Shown: positions 18,697 to 26,669 of the stretch, one piece after another
Layout of the letters: each line of letters starts with the position of its first letter
Numbering within the stretch: the first letter of the stretch is position 1
NCBI GenBank assembly: GCA_016208235.1
Contig: JACQYN010000031.1
Coordinates: forward strand, 1-46,893
DNA length: 46,893 bases
Direction: 5' to 3'
Origin: Deltaproteobacteria bacterium
GTDB lineage: Bacteria > Desulfobacterota > Desulfobaccia > Desulfobaccales > 0-14-0-80-60-11
The notes under the pieces: model-generated
Told to the model about the DNA's origin: nothing
The model's database searches: none
Seen by the model: the letters and a program-made list of their open reading frames with translations, nothing else
Program-made: the position numbers and the translations under genes

Positions 18697-19032
18697 CCAT
18701 CGATCAACCGCAATAAACGGCTTTGCCTTACGCAATGGCTCCTCCCATTGCTGGTTGACCACCAGGTAAGGCTGATCGACACAACCCCTTCGCTCCATCC
18801 CCATTACGGGACTTCTTCGCTACTACGGGTTGTTCCGCCACTTTGCCCCGCCTCGGTACTCTCACCCTTGTGGGTCCTCCACTTGGGCTTCTCCCTTCAC
18901 ATCGGGACGACAGGTTCCCACGGTAGGGTCGAGGACTGGCGCGCCTACGGTAGGGTCCGGTGGCTCATCCAAGGCTTTCGCCCCGGGCCTCAGTCCGGCT
19001 CCCCTGATAACGTTTCCAACCCCCGCCTCGTC

Positions 19033-19065
19033 AAACCCGGCGTACGGTTTTCCCGTACCGGGCTT
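19033..19065 (-). ncRNA. Second group II intron domain V-like hairpin
   Basis: The minus strand reads AAGCCCGG, then TACGG, GAAAA, CCGTA, CG and CCGGGTTT. This forms an 8-bp outer stem, a 2-nt CG bulge, a 5-bp inner stem and a GAAAA loop, the geometry of domain V. The AGC triad is present at the 5' side. It is followed by a G-rich segment (GACGAGGCGGGG) where domain VI would start. A separate domain V 340 nt upstream of the first implies a second intron, probably partial. Confidence 0.5.
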
Positions 19066-19820
19066 CTTGGCGGGACGAGGAGGGCTTCTCCAGTTGCTTG
19101 GCATGTCCTTGCCACCGTGCTGTCGCTACCACCCCGCCGGAGTGAAATGTCGCTTCAGCCAGCCTGCGGCGCTTCATGCTGCCTTCGCCCTACGGAAGGG
19201 GGCTCGGCCTCCGGGGCTACTCTCTTTCGGGGCCACCTCTGCGTTCACTCTCGTTACGGCCCGGTGACTCGCTCACCATCCCATGGATGGCTTTGTCGAT
19301 GGGCTTCAGGTACTCGGTTTCCCTCCTACCTGCCATCCAAGCTACAGGGTCTCTGGCTCTTCCCCTGGCAAGACTAACTCTTGCTGAACATGCCAGCCTT
19401 CGCTGGACACACTTCCGTACGAGAGCCTAGATCAAGTTCACGCCATCTTTATGCCGGACGCCGCTCAGGCAGTAAGCAGGTTTTCCCCTTGAACTCATCC
19501 TGGCGTCTATATAGCCACCAGTTTTGACGTCACCTTTAACTTTTCGACACCTCATCAGTGGTTCGCTTTTGCTCGTCTCCCTGATCCCTACCTGCCACGG
19601 TCTTAAGCCATGACTTTTCCTTAACGCTCACCACCCTGGCTCTTTACCAGCGCAGCTTAAGGCGGTTTGGAGCCTGCTCCTGCAAGCCGGCTCCGAGGGG
19701 CCTCCCCTCATCTCTCGCACAGTTGCGCACGCTTTTTCTTATATGACTCCAAGCGCACTCGTGGCGCACATATAGAAGCAGTTGCCTAAAATATTTTCCT
19801 GAATGAGCCCTGAGGGGTCA

Positions 19821-20846
19821 TCACGTGAATCGTTCCAGGGAGCAAGTCCTTTGATTGTCATCCGGTCGATTCATCACCCATAAAAGGGCCTGGTCTATGC
19901 GATCGATTAATTGCTCCCGGTTTTTGGCGAAGAAATCGGCGAACCATTCGGCTTTTATCAGGAGCCATAAGCGTTCAATAGGATTGAGGTCTGGAGAATA
20001 GGGAGGCAAAAACAGCGGTTCAAAAGCTCCCCAATCCAAAGATTTCTTTTTATGCCAAGTGGCGTTATCACAAATAATGATATTTCTTGGCCTTTAGAGT
20101 TTTATATCTTGATTGGCATGGTTCAAGAACACTTGAAAAACTTCGCTGTCAGTATGAATGAATTCTAACGCATAAAACTGGCCGATTCGGGGACCGACCA
20201 TGCCGGTGACATTCATGCGGAGATGCTCTCCGTAATAGGGTACCCGAATCTTGTCCCCTTTCTGGGCCCAACGTCGTCTGGGGCGGGGATCGCCTTCAAT
20301 GCCCATCTCGTCTAAGTACCAGATATCAATGGTCTCATCGAGAAGGTAGGCTTTGAGTTGCTCCAGAAATATTTGCCGTTGTTCTTCGTTCTGGCGCGCC
20401 GGCCAAGGTTGTGGCACTTTTAGGCGAAAATTATTGTCATGCAGCCAACGCACCACCGTGCGATAACCAATTTCATGCTGGAATTGTTGCTTGAGGTAAC
20501 CATGAAACTTTTTCGCCGTCCAGTGGAGTTGTTCAGCTAGTTCCGGCTGTTGGATAAGTTGGCGGTAATGGGCGCTTTGCTCCGGGGTGATCTTGGGCGG
20601 CCGACCGGTACGCGCCCCTTCAATTAGGCCATCAATGCCTTGTTGATTGAACCGTCTGATCCAATTGTTCAAACTGCGTCGCGAGACGCTGTATAAGGCA
20701 GCCACTTGCTCGGGAGCAATATTCAAGGCCAAGGCCCTTATGGCCATCAGACGATTATGACTGCGCTTGGAAGGAGCAGCATTGTCTGCAATTTCCAGTT
20801 CCGCCAGAGAACAATTCTCTAGGTTGGGCGCAAGTCGTCTGGGCAC
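19821..20846 (-). pseudogene. IS630-family transposase with an in-frame stop
   Basis: The two halves lie in the same frame. The N-terminal part (20846 down to 20097) has a Trp/Arg-rich helix-turn-helix (SRRSLNNWIRRFNQQGIDGL) and the first catalytic Asp in IWYLDEMGIEGD. A TAA at 20094-20096 interrupts it. Without that codon it continues RPRNIIICDNATWHKKK, with the second Asp, then PPYSPDLNPIERLWLLIKAE, with the catalytic Glu, to TGA at 19821. The full product would be 341 residues, normal for IS630. A single base change (for example CAA or GAA to TAA) explains the break. No frameshift is needed, unlike IS630 relatives that use programmed shifting. Terminal repeats were not identified. Confidence 0.85.
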
Positions 20847-21209
20847 AAATCCAGGAAAACATATTTTTCACAAAAAATCTAGTTTTTTGTAATCTTTTTA
20901 ATGCCTTTTATCGGAAAAAACTTTTGGCAATCGCTATAAGCGAAAGAGCTTTCAAAATCTTGAGAAAATTTGACTCCCTATCCCAATTGATATCTTGCCA
21001 CGAGGAGGACTTATCGGTGGATCAGGGAAAATTGTAGATATGGTCTGGGTATTGGAAGCTTTTGGCCCGGTGATAAGTATCGGGTTGAGCATAAGTGTGG
21101 TTTCTCGAGGCCCTTTATAGCGGATGTTGCAACCCCTTTCCCATTACTTGCAGAAGTCGGTCCGGAAGTGGTATGCTGGTCTTGAACCATTTTCCCCGCT
21201 GGTCAAGAA
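20847..21209. other. AT-rich intergenic region upstream of SNF2 helicase
   Basis: No gene or structural RNA is recognised. The first 150 bases are strongly A/T-rich and may hold the outer end of the IS630 element. The remainder should carry the promoter of the SNF2-SWIM operon, but no convincing -35/-10 pair was picked out. Confidence 0.35.
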
Positions 21210-24200
21210 ATGCTTATCCTACATGCCGGATTCTTTGCAAATCGCTTGCTTCTCTGGGGGGAGACTCCTGCGACCCAAAGTCCCCGTTCCCACGGCGTAA
21301 GGAGGGGGAGGCCAAAGGCCGCCAGTCCTCCTCCTTTTCCCTATGACGCCGGGAAGGATAATTTATTGGGAGCGATCAAGGAAGCAGGTTTAGCTTGTCC
21401 TGACAGTGCTCACAATTGGCAAACCGCAATTGCCTGGCTTCCCACCCAGAAGAACCAGCCCTGGGTCTCCAGTCCACTGATTTCCGAATCCCCAGCCTCT
21501 TCTGCATCGGCTGCCTTATCCCCATGGCAGGTAACCGCACTCTGCTTGCCGGCGCAGGCAGAAGTCGAATTGCTTTGCGCCTGTGTGGGCAAAGAGCTTC
21601 TGGCTCCAGGCGTAATCATCGGCAAAGACGTAGCTTTTTGGACCGTCGCCCTGCGCTTTGCCGGATCGTTGACGGCCAGGCAGCGGTTCCTCCCCGGCCT
21701 TCCGGATATCGGGGGGACGTACTACGCTCGCTGGGAACCGCTGTTGTCCGGAACCGACTGCGGCGTGGCCGCCAGGCTGGCCGCCCTTATGCCCCGTGTG
21801 TGCCGGGCCCTGACCCCGGACGCCGCCTCTCCCCCGGTGCGCCCTACCGCCGAAGTGCTGGCAGACTTCGTGGGCCGTTTGGTGGATCAACTGGTCCGGT
21901 TTCCCGCCCCGACCGATCTGGAACCCGCCAAAATCCGGCGAGGCCGCCCGGCCAGGAAAATTTCCGGGTTTGACAGCCTCCATGATCAGTGGCTGCACGC
22001 TCTGCAAGCCCAGGATGGGCTGATGTCGGGCGACCCCGGCGATCTGGGCCAGTTGCGCCAGCAAATTCAGCATTGGCGGCGCCCCGTCTCCGTCACGGCA
22101 ACCGCGCCGTTCCGCCTCTGCTTCCGCCTGGAGGAACCAGAGGAGAGCACCCCGGCTTCGCCCGGCGAAGAGCACTGGTTTGTCCGCTACCTGCTCCAGG
22201 CCGCGGCTGATCCCAGCCTACTCATTCCCGTCAGGGAGGCCTGGAATCCCAAAAAGCACATTGCAACCCTGCTGCGACCAGGCGAGTTTCACGCCAAGGA
22301 GTACTTGCTGGTGTCTCTGGGCCAAAGCGCTCGCCTGTGCCCCGACATCGAGGCCGGCCTGCACACCGCCCTGCCGGATGGCCACTCTTTGAATACCCGC
22401 GGTGCTTTTGCCTTTCTCACCGAAAAGGCCATGTTGCTCGAACAGGCTGGCTTTGCAGTCATGCTGCCCGCCTGGTGGACCGGCCGGGGCGCCAAAATGC
22501 GCCTATCGGCCCGGGGCCAGGTAAAGTCCCCTAAGATGACGGGGGGCGGCGGGTTGAACCTGGACCAGCTCGTTCAATTCGACTGGCGGCTGGCCCTGGG
22601 CGACGAGAACCTTTCTCTGGCCGAACTCCAGGAACTGGCCAAGCTGAAATCTCCTCTGGTCAAAGTGCGGGGCCAATGGGTGCAGTTGAATGCCGAGGAG
22701 ATCCAGGCGGCCCTGGACTTCTGGCGAAAAAAGGCGGCCACGGGCATCACCGCCCGGGAAGCCCTACAGATGGCCCTGGGCGGGGTGCAAACCCCGGCCG
22801 ACCTCCACTTTGCCGGACTGGCGGCCGGGGGCTGGGTCGGCGATCTCCTGGCGCAACTGCAAGGTCAGGCCGCGTTTGCCGAATTGCCGGTCCCCGACGA
22901 CTTTTGCGGCATTCTGCGGCCCTATCAGGTGCGGGGCTATTCCTGGCTGAACTTTTTGAAGCAGTGGGGCCTGGGGGCCTGTCTGGCAGACGACATGGGG
23001 CTGGGAAAGACCGTGCAGACCCTGGCCTTAATCGCCCGGGAGCGGCAAGCTAACTGCCAGGAGCCGATCCTGCTGGTTTGCCCCACCTCCGTGGTGGGCA
23101 ACTGGCAGAAGGAAGCGGCGCGCTTCACCCCCCATCTGCCGGTGTTGGTTCACCATGGGGCCACCAGGGCCAAAAGCAAGACCCTGGCCAGACAGGTGCG
23201 GAAATACGCCATGGTCATCTCCAGTTACGCCCTGCTGCACCGGGATTTCGAGCTGCTCAAAGAGATTCCCTGGTCCGGGGTGATCCTGGACGAGGCCCAA
23301 AACATCAAAAACCCGGAGACAAAGCAGGCCAAGGCGGCTCGAAACTTGCCGGCGGGTTACCGCCTGTGTCTCACCGGCACGCCGGTGGAAAACAACGTGG
23401 GCGACCTGTGGTCCATCATGGAATTTCTCAACTCCGGCTTCCTGGGCTCCCAGACGGAATTCAAACGCCGGTTCTTCATCCCCATTCAGGCCAACCGGGA
23501 CCCCGAGGCGACCCAAGCCTTGCAGCGCCTCACCCAGCCGTTTATCCTGCGTCGGCTCAAGACCGACCCCCAAATAATCGACGACCTGCCGGAAAAGAAT
23601 GAAATGAAGGTCTTTTGCAATCTCACCAAGGAGCAGGCTTCGTTGTATGCCGCAGTGGTGGAAGAGGCCGGCCGGACCTTGGACGAGGCCGACGGCATCC
23701 AGCGCAAGGGGGTGATCCTGGGTGTCCTCTCCAAGCTTAAGCAGGTTTGCAATCATCCGGCCCAGTTCCTGGCCGACAATTCCCCCGTCCCGGGCCGCTC
23801 GGGGAAGCTGGCCCGTTTGACGGAGATGGTGGAGGAAATCCTCCAGGTCAAAGACCGAGCCCTGATATTTACTCAATTTGCCGAAATGGGCAAGATTCTT
23901 CAGCGTCACCTCCAAGAAACCTTTGGCCGGGAAGTCCTCTTCCTGCACGGCGGAACCCCCAAAAAACAGCGGGATGAGATGGTGGAGCGTTTCCAGGTCG
24001 ACGGCAGCCGTCTGCCCCTGTTCATCCTGTCCCTGAAGGCCGGGGGCACGGGCCTGAACCTCACCGGGGCCAACCATGTCTTCCATTTTGACCGCTGGTG
24101 GAATCCCGCGGTGGAAAACCAGGCCACCGACCGGGCCTACCGCATCGGCCAGACCAAAGACGTTCAGGTGCACAAATTTCTCTGCGTGGGCACCCTGGAG

Positions 24201-24341
24201 GAAAAGATCGACGAAATGATCGAGCGCAAAAAAGAAGTGGCCGAGCAGGTGGTGGGCGCCGGGGAGGGCTGGCTGACGGAGCTGACCACCGCGGAATTAA
24301 AGGACCTGATGGCCCTGCGCCGGGAAGCCCTGGGAGACTGA
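21210..24341 (+). CDS. SNF2-family ATPase/helicase (bacterial Swi2/Snf2, SWIM-associated)
   Basis: A 1043-residue SNF2 protein. The ATG at 21210 is supported by the N-terminal phrase MLILHAGFFANRLLLWGE, like other members of the family that couples to SWIM proteins. A helicase-associated N-terminal half (SNF2_assoc region, about 430-560) precedes the motor. The motor has Walker A in ADDMGLGKT (about 592-600), DEAQ in VILDEAQNIKN (about 691), and LCLTGTPVENN. The second RecA lobe has LSLKAGGTGLNL (about 939-950) and NQATDRAYRIGQ (about 968-979), with the arginine finger. It translocates on duplex DNA using ATP. The next gene, one base after the stop, encodes a SWIM zinc-finger protein, a widely conserved pair of unknown biological role that may act in repair or chromatin handling. 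Confidence 0.93.
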   Translation: MLILHAGFFANRLLLWGETPATQSPRSHGVRRGRPKAASPPPFPYDAGKDNLLGAIKEAGLACPDSAHNWQTAIAWLPTQKNQPWVSSPLISESPASSASAALSPWQVTALCLPAQAEVELLCACVGKELLAPGVIIGKDVAFWTVALRFAGSLTARQRFLPGLPDIGGTYYARWEPLLSGTDCGVAARLAALMPRVCRALTPDAASPPVRPTAEVLADFVGRLVDQLVRFPAPTDLEPAKIRRGRPARKISGFDSLHDQWLHALQAQDGLMSGDPGDLGQLRQQIQHWRRPVSVTATAPFRLCFRLEEPEESTPASPGEEHWFVRYLLQAAADPSLLIPVREAWNPKKHIATLLRPGEFHAKEYLLVSLGQSARLCPDIEAGLHTALPDGHSLNTRGAFAFLTEKAMLLEQAGFAVMLPAWWTGRGAKMRLSARGQVKSPKMTGGGGLNLDQLVQFDWRLALGDENLSLAELQELAKLKSPLVKVRGQWVQLNAEEIQAALDFWRKKAATGITAREALQMALGGVQTPADLHFAGLAAGGWVGDLLAQLQGQAAFAELPVPDDFCGILRPYQVRGYSWLNFLKQWGLGACLADDMGLGKTVQTLALIARERQANCQEPILLVCPTSVVGNWQKEAARFTPHLPVLVHHGATRAKSKTLARQVRKYAMVISSYALLHRDFELLKEIPWSGVILDEAQNIKNPETKQAKAARNLPAGYRLCLTGTPVENNVGDLWSIMEFLNSGFLGSQTEFKRRFFIPIQANRDPEATQALQRLTQPFILRRLKTDPQIIDDLPEKNEMKVFCNLTKEQASLYAAVVEEAGRTLDEADGIQRKGVILGVLSKLKQVCNHPAQFLADNSPVPGRSGKLARLTEMVEEILQVKDRALIFTQFAEMGKILQRHLQETFGREVLFLHGGTPKKQRDEMVERFQVDGSRLPLFILSLKAGGTGLNLTGANHVFHFDRWWNPAVENQATDRAYRIGQTKDVQVHKFLCVGTLEEKIDEMIERKKEVAEQVVGAGEGWLTELTTAELKDLMALRREALGD

Positions 24342-24342
24342 G

Positions 24343-25347
24343 ATGGGTTGGTGGCGGTATTTTACTCCAAAGCCGGCGCGGGTAGTGAAAGGGGGCATCA
24401 AGGCCCAATCCCGGCGCGGTGCCTTCGCCACCAGTTGGTGGGGGCAGCGCTGGATCAAGGTTCTGGAAAGCTTTGATATCGGCGAACGCTTGAACCGGGG
24501 GCGCACCTATGCCCGCAAGGGCCAGGTCATGGACATCGAGATTGAGAAAGGTGCGGTAAGGGCCATGGTGCAGGGTTCTCGTTCCCATCCCTACGAGGTG
24601 AAGGTGCGGTTCCGACCCCTGTCCCGGGGTCAATGGTATCAGGTGGCTAAGGCCTTGACGGGCCGGTTTATTACCCTGGCCAAACTGCTGGCCGGCGAGA
24701 TGCCGGAAGATATTGAAGAGGGTTTCGAGAGCGTCAAATTGTCCCTCTTCCCCCACCGGTTGCGAGACCTGGAGACCGATTGCTCCTGTCCCGATTGGTC
24801 CAACCCGTGCAAGCACACGGCCGCGGTCTTTTACCTCCTGGCGGAGGAATTCGACCGGGACCCCTTTCTGCTCTTTAAACTGCGGGGGCTCACCCGGGAA
24901 GAACTCTTCGAACTGCTGGGCTACGCTCCCGCCGTTCCCCCGGTTCTTCCGGGGCCGGACCGGAACGGGGTTTCGGAACCAGTCCCTGAAGAGCCACCCT
25001 TGGAGCCCTCAGCTTTTTGGGGCGGGGAGGAATTGTCCGGCGACCTGTTAGGCGAGGTTCGCATCCCTGAGGTTACCGCCGCCTTGCCCAAGAGATTGGG
25101 CAACTTCCCCTTTTGGCGGGGCCAGGCGCCCTTTCTGGAAACTCTGGAGCATTTTTATCTTAAGGCGGCCCCGTTAGGAATGGATATCTATTTGGGACTC
25201 ACCAAACCGCAGGCTGAGGAGGACAACACCCCAGCCAAATCGCAGAAACCTGTTAGGTCATCCCCAAAAGTCTCCAAAACCCTCAAGGGGAAATCCAGAA
25301 TAGAAAGGCGCACCCGAGGAAAAGCCCCTCGTAAGAAAACGAAATGA
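24343..25347 (+). CDS. SWIM zinc-finger protein, partner of SNF2 helicase
   Basis: A 334-residue protein starting one base after the helicase stop (TGAGATG). Its SWIM zinc finger is CSCPDWSNPCKHTAAVFYLL (about residues 147-166), with the CxCx(n)CxH metal ligands Cys, Cys, Cys, His. The N-terminus GWWRYFTPKPARVVKGGIKA and SWWGQRWIKVLESFD are conserved in this family. The C-terminal 60 residues are Lys/Arg-rich (KSRIERRTRGKAPRKKTK) and probably bind nucleic acid. It is likely to form a complex with the SNF2 ATPase upstream; the two are translationally coupled. The biochemical role of the pair is not established. Confidence 0.9.
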   Translation: MGWWRYFTPKPARVVKGGIKAQSRRGAFATSWWGQRWIKVLESFDIGERLNRGRTYARKGQVMDIEIEKGAVRAMVQGSRSHPYEVKVRFRPLSRGQWYQVAKALTGRFITLAKLLAGEMPEDIEEGFESVKLSLFPHRLRDLETDCSCPDWSNPCKHTAAVFYLLAEEFDRDPFLLFKLRGLTREELFELLGYAPAVPPVLPGPDRNGVSEPVPEEPPLEPSAFWGGEELSGDLLGEVRIPEVTAALPKRLGNFPFWRGQAPFLETLEHFYLKAAPLGMDIYLGLTKPQAEEDNTPAKSQKPVRSSPKVSKTLKGKSRIERRTRGKAPRKKTK

Positions 25348-25497
25348 ACCTCGGAAATTGGTTTCTAAAATAAAGGTGCTCACGGCGGAGGGGCTGGGCG
25401 TAAATTAGCGGCGCCGGAGTCTCGCTCCCCGGGTATTTATTTTTCGCCATGAGCTGCAAAAGGTTTCGTTACCGGTCTTTTTTTTATGTCAGAACAG

Positions 25498-26669
25498 TTC
25501 TGTCCGGCTAAAAAACAGAAATAGTCCGAAAACGCCCTTAAATCTGTTACAATGGGTTTGCCCTAACTCATCAAACAGAAAGGGGAATTCGGACTATGGC
25601 CCATTGTAACACGATCTTTGGTCAGATGCTAAAACGCTCTTTATGCAACTCACCGGTCGGGTGAGCCTGCGGGACGGCATTGCCGGGCTCAAGGCCAGGG
25701 TGCGCAGCCTCTATCATCTGGGAGTGCAGGCCGTGGCCCGCTCTACCTTCGCAGACGCCAATAATCGGCGGCCGGCCTCTTTTTTTGAAGCCTTGTTCGG
25801 CCGCTTCTACCAGCGTTGCCAGCCGGTGTCGCCCCGGCATAAATTCAAGTTTAACAACAAACTCTACAGCCTGGACGCCACCGTGGTGCAGCTTTGCCTC
25901 TCCCTGTTCCCCTGGGCCTCCTTTCGCCGCACCAAGGGTGCGGTCAAAATCAACACCCTGCTGGACCATGACGGCTACCTGCCGGCCTTGGTCACCATCA
26001 CCGAAGGCCGTCGCCATGAAGCCAAGGCGGCGTCTCTGCCCCGCCTGCCCCGGGGGTCCATCGTCGTGGTGGACCGGGCCTACACCGATTATGCCTGGTT
26101 CCGCACCCTCAAGAATAATGGCCTGTTCTTTGTCATCCGCCAGAAAAGCAACGCGGTTTATCAGGTTAAGGAGCATCGGCCCGTGCCCCGGCGCTCCGGG
26201 GTCACTGCCGATCAAATCATCTCCCTCACCGGCCCCAAAGCAGCCTCATATCCTTATCTCTTGCGGCGCGTCTGTTATACCGACCCTAAGACCGGCAAAA
26301 AATACGTCTATTTAACCAACAACTTCCGGCTGTCCCCCCAGACCATCGCCGACATCTACAAAGAACGCTGGCAGATAGAAATCTTTTTCCGTTGGATCAA
26401 GCAGAACTTGAAGATCAAAGCCTTCATCGGCAATTCCGCCAACGCGGTCATGACCCAAATCTACGTAGCTCTGATTGCTTATCTCCTGCTCTGTTATTTT
26501 AAATTCCTTTCCGGCATCAACATCGGTTTACAAGAATTATTCCGATTACTTCAGCTTAACCTGTTCAGGAAATGCTCGTTACAGGAGATCGTCTCCCCAG
26601 AGGAGCAATTTGATGATTTAGTCAATAATTTTAACCAATTGTCCCTTAATATCGCTTAGCCGGACAGAA
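25498..26669 (+). mobile_element. IS4-family insertion sequence (damaged)
   Basis: The element is bounded by inverted repeats TTCTGTCCGGCTAA at 25498-25511 and its complement at 26656-26669. It contains one transposase frame in two pieces. Its right end is inserted in the 3' end of the DUF1156 methyltransferase gene. I could not see a convincing target-site duplication flanking it. Confidence 0.8.
25596..26659 (+). pseudogene. IS4-family transposase with N-terminal deletion
   Basis: The translation starts normally at ATG 25596, after GAAAGGGG, as MAHCNTIFGQMLKR. It then shifts frame after a deletion that removed roughly 30-40 residues of the usual N-terminal domain. The main frame resumes near 25640 as LFMQLTGRVSLRDGIAGL and runs to TAG at 26657-26659. 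The catalytic domain is intact: LDATVV (first Asp), VVVDRAYTDY (second Asp), and the Y-(2)-R-(3)-E-(6)-K signature in YKERWQIEIFFRWIKQNLK. With the N-terminal DNA-binding part gone, activity is unlikely. Confidence 0.85.

Larger units (their letters stand above)
18623..19769 (-). mobile_element. ORF-less group II intron remnant(s)
   Basis: Read on the minus strand, a plausible 5' boundary GTGCGCCACGAGTGCGC (from 19769) matches the group II consensus GUGYG. A plausible 3' boundary at 18623 has domain V, domain VI and a terminal ..GAC (AY end). The interior contains intron-type RNA structure rather than protein. Frames such as the plus-strand one at 18748-19377 are spurious. A short minus-strand stretch at about 18704-18760 (NQQWEEPLRKAKPF) resembles the start of a group II intron reverse transcriptase, but the body of that enzyme is absent, so the open reading frame was deleted. 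A second domain V-like hairpin at 19033-19065 suggests two introns were fused or nested here. Confidence 0.6.

Noticed and set aside
18862-19104. An 80-residue minus-strand frame inside the intron region
   Set aside because: It overlaps the second domain V-like hairpin and carries no reverse transcriptase or maturase motif, so coding is unlikely.
18748-19377. A 209-residue plus-strand frame
   Set aside because: It lies antisense to the group II intron RNA structures, has no family features and an odd Ser/Pro/Arg/Gly composition; it is a spurious frame commonly seen over structured RNA.
19821-20846. Programmed frameshift in the IS630 transposase
   Set aside because: Both parts are in the same frame and are separated by an in-frame TAA, so frameshifting does not explain the break.
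23028-24173. Long minus-strand frame (381 residues) opposite the SNF2 helicase
   Set aside because: Antisense shadow; the plus-strand protein has all SNF2 motifs in order.
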